DNA from: Methanogranum sp963676045
GTDB lineage: Archaea > Thermoplasmatota > Thermoplasmata > Methanomassiliicoccales > Methanomethylophilaceae
DNA: 64,000 nt
Direction of reading: 5' to 3'
Assembly (NCBI GenBank): GCA_963676045.1
Contig: OY780938.1
Coordinates: 1,364,001-1,428,000, forward strand
Below are positions 44,200 to 51,537 of this stretch, one piece after another. How positions within the stretch are numbered: position 1 is the first letter of the stretch; every line of letters starts with the position of its first letter. The notes under the pieces were generated by a model. The model searched no databases, was not told the origin of the DNA, and saw only the letters and a list, made by a program, of their open reading frames with translations. The position numbers were made by a program, and so were the translations under genes.

Positions 44200-45111
44200 T
44201 CAGTTGAGCTTCCTTATGTTCTCGAGTTCGTATACGCCTTTAAGCCCAGTGTAATATTCCCTTATCACCTTGGGGATATCTTCATAGTTGACGTTCGAGT
44301 TCTTCATATCTGCGACTATCTCCAAAGACATCGTCTGATACGCTATCATTATCTTGGAGAACACGGAGATGAGGTTGATATTGGTCTTGGCGATCACGTC
44401 GAGTGCCTTGTTGATGCTGCCTGGACAATCGGGTATCTTCATGTTGACCTCGATCAATTCCGTATCGGGTTTGAAGAACACTATCGACACGATCCATGAG
44501 CTCATATCAAGGGTCAACATGACCTCGGTATCATTGATATCCGTCAGTATATCGCCGTATTCGACAGAAAGGTCGAAAATACCGTCTGTGAAGGTAACAG
44601 GCGCCCCGTGTCTGAGTTCTTCTTTGACAGTACCGCTGTCGGATTCTTTCCTGAATATCCTCCCGATCTTTGCTGGTTTTATGCTGATGTATCTTATCTT
44701 CTCCACAGAGGGATCGTTGGCCTCCTTGAGAGCGGAGAATCTCTCCTTGATTATCTCTCCTTCGCCAGCGAAATTGAGTTCGGCCATGATGCTCCAGATT
44801 ATCGTGGTATCAGAGATGCCGTTCAATGAGACGGAGTTAAGGATGTTCACACCTTGATCGCTGAGGAATTTGGCCGATTGCACGGTGGAGCCAGGGACGT
44901 CCTCCATGAAGATGTTGATATGCGTAAGGGTACGGAAATTCTCTTGTGGATACATGGAAAGGATGAGCTCATATCTTTTCGGTCCTTTCTCGGGATATTC
45001 GAATAAAGTACTGTATATGTATCCGCCTTCTACAAGCCCCATCACGCCTGCTAACCATTTGTCGATCTTGATCTTGTTGTCCTTGATCTTCGTGAATTCC
45101 CAGCTTTTCAT
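44200..45111 (-). CDS. Protein with two ACT-like domains
   Basis: The 303-residue protein seems to contain two ACT-type ligand-binding modules: one around residues 62-115, with HINIFMEDVPGSTVQSAKF, and one around residues 220-270, with NMKIPDCPGSINKALDVIA. Both show the glycine turn typical of ACT domains between the first strand and helix. No catalytic or DNA-binding domain is evident, and an N-terminal part of about 55 residues is unrecognised. ACT domains generally bind amino acids. Its neighbours are a zinc-ribbon protein upstream and a radical SAM protein one base downstream, so it may sense a small molecule for that group. Confidence 0.7.
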   Translation of the reverse strand: MKSWEFTKIKDNKIKIDKWLAGVMGLVEGGYIYSTLFEYPEKGPKRYELILSMYPQENFRTLTHINIFMEDVPGSTVQSAKFLSDQGVNILNSVSLNGISDTTIIWSIMAELNFAGEGEIIKERFSALKEANDPSVEKIRYISIKPAKIGRIFRKESDSGTVKEELRHGAPVTFTDGIFDLSVEYGDILTDINDTEVMLTLDMSSWIVSIVFFKPDTELIEVNMKIPDCPGSINKALDVIAKTNINLISVFSKIMIAYQTMSLEIVADMKNSNVNYEDIPKVIREYYTGLKGVYELENIRKLN

Positions 45112-45143
45112 GCCGTTCCCTTCATAACCTGATTATTTATTTG

Positions 45144-45812
45144 TCATATATCTTTTCGGTCTGTATTCTTCACAGATACCGTAGGTCTCGTCCAAATCGG
45201 TGCATCATCGTTGTTGGATTTTAAGTCGGCAATGAGATTGGAGATGCTACCAGGGTGTTCCACCGAATCCATCAATTCATTCAGGATCTCTTTCGCATGG
45301 TTTCCTCTGGAGCCTATGTTCGTCATATCGAGAGCATCGTTGATCAATCTAGAGGCCTCTTTGAGTTTGGACCTTGCTTTTTCCAATTTCCTTATGCGTA
45401 TCGAGATGTCCGAGGTCTCCGGTCTGCTGACCCTAGTGAAGTTGTATCTGCTGGGCATCATCATCTTTTGGCCGACGTTATAGGAGCATACGGTGCATCT
45501 TCTCTTGACCTCAACTACCTGGCCCTCCAACGACATGTTCTTTATCGGTGACATCGCATTCTTGCATACAGGGCACACCTCTGGCAGTTCTTTCTCCACC
45601 TCATGATAATCGATGTCTATCCTTATGAGGTCCTTTTCCACGCCCACGCGCCTTATGCGCTCCCCGCTCGCACGATAGTCCCCATCCAGTTTGGAAAGTT
45701 CTTTGTTGACCAGTTCCACCAATTCCCTTTGGCTGTCAATGTGGGGAGTGTGTATGAGCGTCGATCTAATGGCCTTCGACAGTGTCTCTTCATCGGGGAC
45801 CTTATAGGACAT
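45144..45812 (-). CDS. Zinc-ribbon protein of unknown function
   Basis: The 222-residue protein has an N-terminal helical part with a basic SGERIRRVGVEKDLIRI stretch, a central zinc ribbon (CPVCKNAM and CTVCSYNV, four cysteines about 30 residues apart) and a C-terminal helical region rich in charged residues, including RIRKLEKARSKLKEASRL, likely a coiled coil. The arrangement suggests a nucleic-acid-binding or transcription-related protein, but I do not recognise the family. It is the first gene of a three-gene minus-strand group and lies 79 bases from the divergent tRNA-Leu. Confidence 0.7.
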   Translation of the reverse strand: MSYKVPDEETLSKAIRSTLIHTPHIDSQRELVELVNKELSKLDGDYRASGERIRRVGVEKDLIRIDIDYHEVEKELPEVCPVCKNAMSPIKNMSLEGQVVEVKRRCTVCSYNVGQKMMMPSRYNFTRVSRPETSDISIRIRKLEKARSKLKEASRLINDALDMTNIGSRGNHAKEILNELMDSVEHPGSISNLIADLKSNNDDAPIWTRPTVSVKNTDRKDI

Positions 45813-45890
45813 AACGGGTGCATCGTATCAGCATCTAATAACTATGCTTAATGGAAACATTATTAATGAGGTATTGAATTGGAACTCCGA

Positions 45891-45976
45891 GCGGGGGTAG
45901 CCTAGCTGGCCAAAGGCGCGGGACTTAAGATCCCGTACTTAGTGTTCCATGGGTTCGAATCCCATCCCCCGCACCA
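45891..45976 (+). tRNA. tRNA-Leu (UAA), CCA encoded
   Basis: A class II tRNA with acceptor GCGGGGG/CCCCCGC, anticodon stem CGGGA/TCCCG, loop CTTAAGA with anticodon UAA, a long variable arm TACTTAGTGTTCC and T arm ATGGG-TTCGAAT-CCCAT. ACCA is encoded. A TATA-like ATTATTAAT lies about 27 bases upstream. The DNA downstream becomes AT-rich. Confidence 0.95.
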
Positions 45977-46215
45977 TTTACATTTTTATCAGACTTTGGA
46001 TAATCTTCCTCTTTGTTTCTATTCGAGGGATTTGTATTTTTCAAAGTATCGCTCAAATATCAACACCTTCATCAATGTTTTTACGAATATTATTTGCTCT
46101 AGATATGAATCTTGTATGATGATTCGATGAAATCTCTCTTTTTTATAAGGAGAATATGAGGATTATGAAAAGAACAGAAGTGATTTGTAAAAGGTCCATC
46201 TATGTCAAAATGAAT
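45977..46215. other. AT-rich gap after tRNA-Leu
   Basis: No gene was seen in these 239 bases. The region is much richer in A and T than its surroundings. I looked for a repeat of the tRNA-Leu 3' end that would mark an attachment site and did not find one. TTTGTAAAAGGTCCAT at about 46185-46200 is similar to TTTGTAAAGGGTTCAT at about 46755-46770. Confidence 0.4.
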
Positions 46216-46674
46216 TTATTGTTTTTCCATTTTTCTTTTATCGGATTGTATTGGAACATTCATCGATTTATTATTTCTAAGATCTTCCCAAGAGAAATCG
46301 ATAGGATCTGCAGGAGGAATGTCCGATATGGGAGAATTGGATAGGCCGATGATTTTCAAATTTCCTGATTCATCTGGAAAGATGATTGTTTCTTCGCGAT
46401 TCTTTTCTGTGATGAGAAAATATTTTTCTGAAACATTGTTGGAAAGGTCCCAAAAAACTTTATCAATGATACCAAAGGGTCTTTTTGAATCAGAAGGATT
46501 TGCAGATATCTTATCACACAATATCATATCAAGTTTAACAAAATTTTTGTATTTTTCATCATTAACATAGCAGATTATCTGATTTTTGCATTCGTTGAAA
46601 TCCTTTTCATTGCCATATACGAAAATAGAATCTATATCCTTCAATGTAATTTTCTTACTCATTGAGGTTCTCAT
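46216..46674 (-). CDS. Hypothetical protein in AT-rich island (152 aa)
   Basis: I do not recognise this protein. It is hydrophilic and acidic, with mixed alpha/beta composition, no membrane segment and two cysteines close together near residues 29 and 35, plus another near 53. ATG 46674 is well supported: AGGAG lies seven bases upstream, and a TATA-like TTTATAAAC occurs about 40 bases upstream. Base and codon use (many A- and T-ending codons) differ sharply from the rest of the window, suggesting recent acquisition. Confidence 0.6.
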   Translation of the reverse strand: MRTSMSKKITLKDIDSIFVYGNEKDFNECKNQIICYVNDEKYKNFVKLDMILCDKISANPSDSKRPFGIIDKVFWDLSNNVSEKYFLITEKNREETIIFPDESGNLKIIGLSNSPISDIPPADPIDFSWEDLRNNKSMNVPIQSDKRKMEKQ

Positions 46675-46986
46675 CGTTATTCTCCTGTAACAATAGTTAA
46701 GATAGTGGTTTCTAGGTTTATAAAAGTCTTTTTAAATAAATACGCAAAAGTAATTTGTAAAGGGTTCATTGATATTCAAGTTCCCGTCATGGACAATTTG
46801 TATGACGGACACATCATTCGAGTGCGTTTTTATTTCAATATCATCAAATGATGATATAAAGAAAAATATTTGATTATTTTTTTACAAATTGTAAAGAATG
46901 ATACACATTGTTTTAAATGAATCTAAATTTTTGAACATATATAAATATGATGCAATTACATAATATTTTGATTATGAATAACCAAA
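46675..46986. other. Intergenic region with operator-like palindrome
   Basis: This gap of about 310 bases separates two divergent island genes. It holds the minus-strand promoter (TATA-like at about 46713-46724), a 20-bp palindrome ATATCATCA-AA-TGATGATAT (46838-46857), a repeated TTTGTAAA element, and an AT-rich stretch (about 46935-46965) in the right place to be a plus-strand promoter. No ORF of interest was seen. Confidence 0.4.
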
Positions 46987-47325
46987 ATGTTACAAATAAT
47001 CAGAAGGAATCAAAACGAATGGATTGACAAAATTCATTGCTTTAATCTCAGTAATCTTGATGTCATCTATCAGAATAGCACACAGTCCAATCGTAACCAA
47101 TATGTATGCACAATGAGGGATAATTTGAAATTAAGATTAGAAAAATATAGAATTGTTGCAGCCATAATTATATTATGTGCAATGATATTTTCAATTATCG
47201 AAGGATATATTTTTAATATCGAAGTAAAATGGCAATCAATTACATTCCTTTCAGGATTTCTTATCGGTATGGGAATATTGATATTCTTCGAGTATAAAGA
47301 AAAAAATAAGAAACCTATTTTATAA
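46987..47325 (+). CDS. Small two-helix membrane protein in AT-rich island
   Basis: I do not recognise the family. The frame encodes up to 112 residues with two hydrophobic helices (about residues 57-76 and 86-105 of the long form), a basic N-terminal side and a lysine-rich tail, so it is probably a membrane protein. ATG 46987 would be nearly leaderless with respect to an AT-rich promoter-like stretch at 46935-46965; ATG 47113 would give a 70-residue protein that keeps both helices. The DNA is AT-rich like its neighbour. Confidence 0.5.
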   Translation: MLQIIRRNQNEWIDKIHCFNLSNLDVIYQNSTQSNRNQYVCTMRDNLKLRLEKYRIVAAIIILCAMIFSIIEGYIFNIEVKWQSITFLSGFLIGMGILIFFEYKEKNKKPIL

Positions 47326-47407
47326 AAGGTCCAGATGCTCCGCGTCTCATCCAGATATCGTCCAGTAGCTTTGTACTAAGTATACTATATTCTTTGATCT
47401 CATTCAT
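47315..47407 (-). CDS. Possible 30-codon ORF
   Basis: ATG 47407 to TAG 47315 encodes a hydrophilic peptide that includes LLDDIWMRRGASGPFIK. It reads like the C-terminal end of a larger protein and may be a gene remnant. No clear ribosome-binding site was found, and it overlaps the end of the plus-strand island gene by eleven bases. It may be chance. Confidence 0.2.
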   Translation of the reverse strand: MNEIKEYSILSTKLLDDIWMRRGASGPFIK

Positions 47408-47453
47408 TATGCTTTTAAGACGAATGGGTAAGATAGATGGGCATGTGGTGAAT

Positions 47454-48182
47454 TTATCTGAACAACTCTTTGATGGCCTTCAAAGGTGTGAAAGCCGGTT
47501 CGACGAGCCTTCTTCCGTGTCCTATGACGAAAGCGAATTGCATCTTCCTGAATCTGGGGACGTCCTGGAAGAAATCAGCGATCCTCTCAGGGGATTCTCT
47601 TGCAGCTTCCATTATGACTGCGGAGTAGAATCCGCCTATCCCCATCATGAATCCTTTCCTTTGCATCCTCGTCGAGGAGATAAATGCTGAATCGGGATTG
47701 GATGAGAATATGAACAGCACTTGTTGGCTTTCCCAAAGCACAGGATTGGGCTCAAGGACGTTGTTCTCCTGACGCCATCTTTCCCATTCCTTGATCACAG
47801 GCGTCGTAGAGGCCTTATCCTTCATTATGGTCCATACCAGTTCCATGAAAGCGTTGAGGCGTTCTCCTTTGATCGAGAGCAATTCGACCGCATCCTCAGG
47901 TCTTCCTGTGGGATTGTATTTTGCAGCATCGAACAATATCGCGAATTCCTCATCGGATATCAGCCTACCATCGAACCATCCTTTGTTATTGTGGCCGCTC
48001 CCATCGGCCTTCAGTTGTATGGCCCCTTTGGGACACACCGAAACGCAATGCGCGCATACAATGCAATCAGTCCCTTTTTCAACGGCCTTTCTATCCACTA
48101 TCTCTATATTGTCCTTCAAACAGGCATTCGCGCATTTCTTACAGCCGATGCATCTGTCCCTGTCTATAATGAGATGGTTCAT
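47454..48182 (-). CDS. Ferredoxin-nitroreductase fusion protein
   Basis: The 242-residue protein has an N-terminal 2[4Fe-4S] ferredoxin domain (cysteines 11/14/17/21 and 40/43/46/50) and a C-terminal nitroreductase-type flavin domain of about 170 residues, with GRPEDAVELLSI and GFMMGIGGFYSAVIMEAARE. Such fusions transfer electrons from ferredoxin to FMN. The N-terminal half of the flavin domain is short. ATG 48182 was preferred to 48224 because the TATA-like box (48237-48243) would start transcription after 48224, near 48214. Substrate unknown. It is divergent from the marker protein 8 gene. Confidence 0.82.
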   Translation of the reverse strand: MNHLIIDRDRCIGCKKCANACLKDNIEIVDRKAVEKGTDCIVCAHCVSVCPKGAIQLKADGSGHNNKGWFDGRLISDEEFAILFDAAKYNPTGRPEDAVELLSIKGERLNAFMELVWTIMKDKASTTPVIKEWERWRQENNVLEPNPVLWESQQVLFIFSSNPDSAFISSTRMQRKGFMMGIGGFYSAVIMEAARESPERIADFFQDVPRFRKMQFAFVIGHGRRLVEPAFTPLKAIKELFR

Positions 48183-48224
48183 TTCATGGGCATATTGGTA
48201 AATGGATGTATTAATGTGATCCAT

Positions 48225-48399
48225 CGGTCATTAGGATTTTATACATCTATGCCCGTCTTAAGATCGGTCTTAAGTCCTGGTAAACAAGGGGCCCGCATCT
48301 CTGTTGTCTGTAGGCTCCTGGCGAACATGTTATCTGGGATGATCAAGGCGATCGACCGACCGTGAGAGGGTTGAACGCCCCATATCAAGAGGTAGTAAG
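48225..48399. promoter_or_regulatory. Divergent promoter region with GTCTTAAG direct repeat
   Basis: This region separates the ferredoxin-nitroreductase gene and the marker protein 8 gene. It contains the minus-strand TATA-like box (48237-48243) and two copies of GTCTTAAG (48255-48262 and 48267-48274), 12 bases apart, that could bind a regulator. No TATA box was obvious for the plus-strand gene. Confidence 0.35.
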
Positions 48400-49218
48400 A
48401 TGGATAGACATGTCATTGAGGCCCTTGGGGTCACAAAGGTGACGATCGTTGATGGAAAGGTCGTGGACGTCACCGAGCCGAAAGTAAAATATTGTCCGCT
48501 TTTCAAGAAATATCGTAACATAGACGAATTGAACAGCTCTGTGGTGAAGGACAATATGCAGTTCCGCATCGATGATTTCGGAATGTGCACGAACGATAGG
48601 CAGACGAGCATGGATTATTTCGTCACATTCGGAATATCCGAGCTTCTGAGCTTTGCATGCAAGGAAGGGATCTTGGATGCCGCTGTGATAGCATCGGATG
48701 GATGCGGCACGGTCGTCCTTGACGATCCAATGTACATCCAGGGCATGGGCGGGAGGATATCTGCGATAATCGAGACATCTCCGTCGGAGAAGGTCATACG
48801 CGATCTTGGAATCGAACGTGTTTTGGATCCCAAGACCGCTAGGATAGATCAGGATGCAGGTGTGAAGAAAGCATTCGACATGGGATATTCCAAGGTCGGC
48901 GTCACGACACCTTTCGCCGAGAAGGCCAAGATGTTCCGTGAGGAATACGGTGACAGCGTGATGATATTCGGAGTCCATACGACGGGGATATCAGAGGAGC
49001 ATGCGAACATGTTCTTCGACAACGCAGATGTCATTACAGCTTGCGCATCCAAGTGGATACGCGAGGTGGCCAAAGACAAGGCATTGCTGCAGGCAGGGAC
49101 CAAGGTACCGATCTACGCGGCGAGCGAGCGTGGGGCTGAACTCATGTGGGGCAAATTGAGGGAACTCGGGAAAGAACCCGATGTTGGGTTGACCGACAGT
49201 CCAAGGCCTTTGTTATAA
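48400..49218 (+). CDS. Methanogenesis marker protein 8 (DUF2099)
   Basis: The 272-residue protein matches what I know as methanogenesis marker protein 8, found almost only in methanogens and of unknown function. Visible conserved features are KYCPLFKKYRNID, DFGMCTNDRQTSM, ASDGCGTVV, DPKTARIDQDAGV and ASERGAELMWGKL, including several cysteines suited to metal or cluster binding. AGAGGTAG lies before ATG 48400. The gene converges with larC, with five bases between, so a link between the two is suggested by position only. Confidence 0.82.
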   Translation: MDRHVIEALGVTKVTIVDGKVVDVTEPKVKYCPLFKKYRNIDELNSSVVKDNMQFRIDDFGMCTNDRQTSMDYFVTFGISELLSFACKEGILDAAVIASDGCGTVVLDDPMYIQGMGGRISAIIETSPSEKVIRDLGIERVLDPKTARIDQDAGVKKAFDMGYSKVGVTTPFAEKAKMFREEYGDSVMIFGVHTTGISEEHANMFFDNADVITACASKWIREVAKDKALLQAGTKVPIYAASERGAELMWGKLRELGKEPDVGLTDSPRPLL

Positions 49219-49223
49219 TCCAT

Positions 49224-50393
49224 TCACTCTTTGCCTATCGTCTTTCTGATATCATCGATAGGCATCTTCTCTTTTTTTGATATTCTGCACAGGTCCTCGA
49301 ATTCAGGTTTTGTCTTTTTGATCCCGAACCCTTCTGAGGTTTTCATCTTGACAGGCCCGAAAACTGTATTCACATCCTCGATCCTGGATGTCATCTCGTA
49401 CCTTTCCTTCAAGCATATCCTCACACCTATCGTGGATGTGTACCTCAAAAGGAGTTTCGAGAATTCATCCTTTTTCTCCGGACGGCAAATACAAGTGATC
49501 ATAGATCCGGGGCGTCCTTTTTTCATGATTATAGGGGTTATGAATGCATCCAATGCTCCTTTTTCAAAAAGCAGCTCCATTGTAGATGATATGTCTTCGG
49601 CATGCATGTCATCCACATTGCATGAGATCTCGCAGATCCTGGGAAGTTCTTCCTCTGTGTTTCCGATGAATGCCCGCATGAAGTTCGCGATCGGGAAATC
49701 CTTCTTCCCCATCCCATATCCAACGGATTGAAAGATCATAAGTGGCATGTATTCGAACCTATCTGTGAAATATCTTACGAGTGCGGCACCGGTCGGAGTA
49801 CAGAATTCCCCATCAACATCACCTGCATAGCTGGGTATGCCTCTTAGGATGAATTCGGTGGCAGGAGCAGGTATCGGGAGTATGCCATGCATGCATTCGA
49901 CATGTCCTTTCCCTGTATGTACGGGCGAGGTTATCACCTGTTCAGGCGAGAGCATCTCCATGAGAACGCATGTTCCAACGATGTCTACCACGGCATCGAG
50001 CATACCCACCTCATGGAAATGGACGTTACTTACAGGGACCCCGTGTGCATTGGATTCTGCCTCGGCGATGATCGAGTAGACGTTCTTCGCATCTGCTTTC
50101 ACTTTCTCTGACACATCCAATGCGTCTATGATTTCCCCTATGCTTTTCAGAGTGGAATGGTGATGATGGTGATGGGTTCCTTCGTGCTCTTCTTCACCAT
50201 ATATATTGACACTTATGTGGTTTCCTTTTATGCCGCATTTTTCCGATCTTTTGAATTCGACATGGATTCCCGGGATACAGAGGTCGTTAAGCTGCTTTAT
50301 GAAGATCTCTGGTTCAGGTATAAGTCCCGCAAGGGAGCTGATCATCATGTCTCCAGAGACGCCTGTGGAACATTCCAAGTATAGGGTTCTCAT
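49224..50393 (-). CDS. larC: Nickel-pincer cofactor biosynthesis protein LarC
   Basis: LarC inserts nickel into the pincer nucleotide cofactor made by LarB and LarE. The 389-residue protein has YLECSTGVSGDMMISSLAGL at the N terminus, a histidine stretch (six in a row near residue 75) suited to nickel binding, VHFHEVGMLDAVVDIVG, CTPTGAALV and CNVDDMHAEDISSTMELL. It is one uninterrupted frame, unlike the programmed frameshift in some bacteria. ATG 50393 was chosen because GGTGAG lies four bases upstream; GTG 50402 is the longer option. larB overlaps or abuts it. Confidence 0.92.
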   Translation of the reverse strand: MRTLYLECSTGVSGDMMISSLAGLIPEPEIFIKQLNDLCIPGIHVEFKRSEKCGIKGNHISVNIYGEEEHEGTHHHHHHSTLKSIGEIIDALDVSEKVKADAKNVYSIIAEAESNAHGVPVSNVHFHEVGMLDAVVDIVGTCVLMEMLSPEQVITSPVHTGKGHVECMHGILPIPAPATEFILRGIPSYAGDVDGEFCTPTGAALVRYFTDRFEYMPLMIFQSVGYGMGKKDFPIANFMRAFIGNTEEELPRICEISCNVDDMHAEDISSTMELLFEKGALDAFITPIIMKKGRPGSMITCICRPEKKDEFSKLLLRYTSTIGVRICLKERYEMTSRIEDVNTVFGPVKMKTSEGFGIKKTKPEFEDLCRISKKEKMPIDDIRKTIGKE

Positions 50394-50394
50394 C

Positions 50395-51138
50395 TTACTC
50401 ACCTATGTGATTTATCATGCTGGCTATATATCCTGCTCCAAATCCGTTGTCGATATTCACGACACTTATCCCGTTCGCACAAGAGTTCATCATCGATAGC
50501 AGTGCGGATACGCCTTCGAAGGAAGCCCCGTAACCCACAGATGTAGGAACAGCTATCACTGGAACATTAACAAGGCCTCCGATAACGCTCGCCAATGCGC
50601 CCTCCATACCAGCGACTGCAACGATGACCTTCGCGCTCATAAGGATATCCAGATTGGCAATAAGCCTATGTAGACCAGCCACCCCTACATCATAGACTCT
50701 TTCGACCTTGTTGCCAAGTACCTCGGCCGTGATGGCTGCCTCTTCGGCAACAGGTATGTCACTTGTACCGCCAGTGACGATCGCGATGAAATTTTCCCCT
50801 TTTGGTTTGGGCATATCCCCGACAATGCAAATTCTCGCATTCTTATGATACGTGGTCGTTATCTCATTATCAATCAGATATCCTGCGCCTTCTTCGGCGA
50901 CTCTTGTGACCAGAACGCATCCCGTATCTTTTTTTATCGATCTCACTATGCCGAGCAATTGTTCAGGGGTTTTTCCTGCACCATAAACGATCTCAGCGGA
51001 ACTCTGTCTAAGCACGCGGTGATGATCCACCTTCGCATATCCAAGATCTTCGAACGGGTCCTTTTTTATGATCAGTGCCGCCTCTTCAGGAGAGATGGTG
51101 CCATCGCGAACATCATTCATGAGTTTTGCAAGATCCAT
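50395..51138 (-). CDS. larB: Pyridinium-3,5-biscarboxylate synthase LarB
   Basis: LarB carboxylates and hydrolyses nicotinic acid adenine dinucleotide in the first step of nickel-pincer cofactor synthesis. The 247-residue protein has an N-terminal helical part and a PurE-like domain with AIVTGGTSDIPVAEEAA, VAGMEGALASVIGGL and VPTSVGYGASFEG. ATG 51138 was chosen because GGGAG lies six bases upstream; ATG 51144 directly abuts that site. It probably forms an operon with larC. No larE or larA gene is in the window. Confidence 0.92.
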   Translation of the reverse strand: MDLAKLMNDVRDGTISPEEAALIIKKDPFEDLGYAKVDHHRVLRQSSAEIVYGAGKTPEQLLGIVRSIKKDTGCVLVTRVAEEGAGYLIDNEITTTYHKNARICIVGDMPKPKGENFIAIVTGGTSDIPVAEEAAITAEVLGNKVERVYDVGVAGLHRLIANLDILMSAKVIVAVAGMEGALASVIGGLVNVPVIAVPTSVGYGASFEGVSALLSMMNSCANGISVVNIDNGFGAGYIASMINHIGE

Positions 51139-51270
51139 ATTCATCTCCCGACATCATTGATACCCGATTGAGATTCTTAGATAAAGTAATTTCAATGATC
51201 GAAGGCAGGCCTGGTAGATATTTTGTAAAAAAGATTATACAATCGCACTACGTGTGTCACACGATAACTT

Positions 51271-51534
51271 ATGACAGAGGCAAAGTTCAAAGTTCAGCTC
51301 TTGGAGGCGATGTCATCCTTGATCATCGCGGCATTCGGATTGGTAGCGGCATTGGCATGGAACGAAGCGATAAAGTCCATGATCACCCAGGTATTCAAAT
51401 CGAGCAGTGATGTTCTTGGATTGACGGTCTATGCAGCGATCGTGACGATCCTTGCAGTTGTTATGACACTCATAATAACAAGAGCAGTAAAGAAGGCAAA
51501 AGTAGCAGCAGGCGAAGAGGTCGAGGAAAAATAA
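51271..51534 (+). CDS. DUF5654-like small membrane protein
   Basis: The 87-residue protein has two membrane helices (about residues 12-33 and 50-72) with GLVAALAWNEAIKSMI, which I associate with the DUF5654 family, common in methanogens and of unknown function. The C terminus is charged (KKAKVAAGEEVEEK). A TATA-like sequence near 51232-51240 suggests a short leader. It is convergent with the AlbA_2 gene, with three bases between the stops. Confidence 0.75.
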   Translation: MTEAKFKVQLLEAMSSLIIAAFGLVAALAWNEAIKSMITQVFKSSSDVLGLTVYAAIVTILAVVMTLIITRAVKKAKVAAGEEVEEK

Positions 51535-51537
51535 TAC

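Noticed and set aside
45977..46215. Attachment-site repeat of the tRNA-Leu 3' end
   Set aside because: No second copy of the tRNA 3' end was seen within the island.
47721..48365. Plus-strand ORF (214 codons)
   Set aside because: It is antisense to the ferredoxin-nitroreductase gene, whose cysteine motifs and flavin domain are clear.
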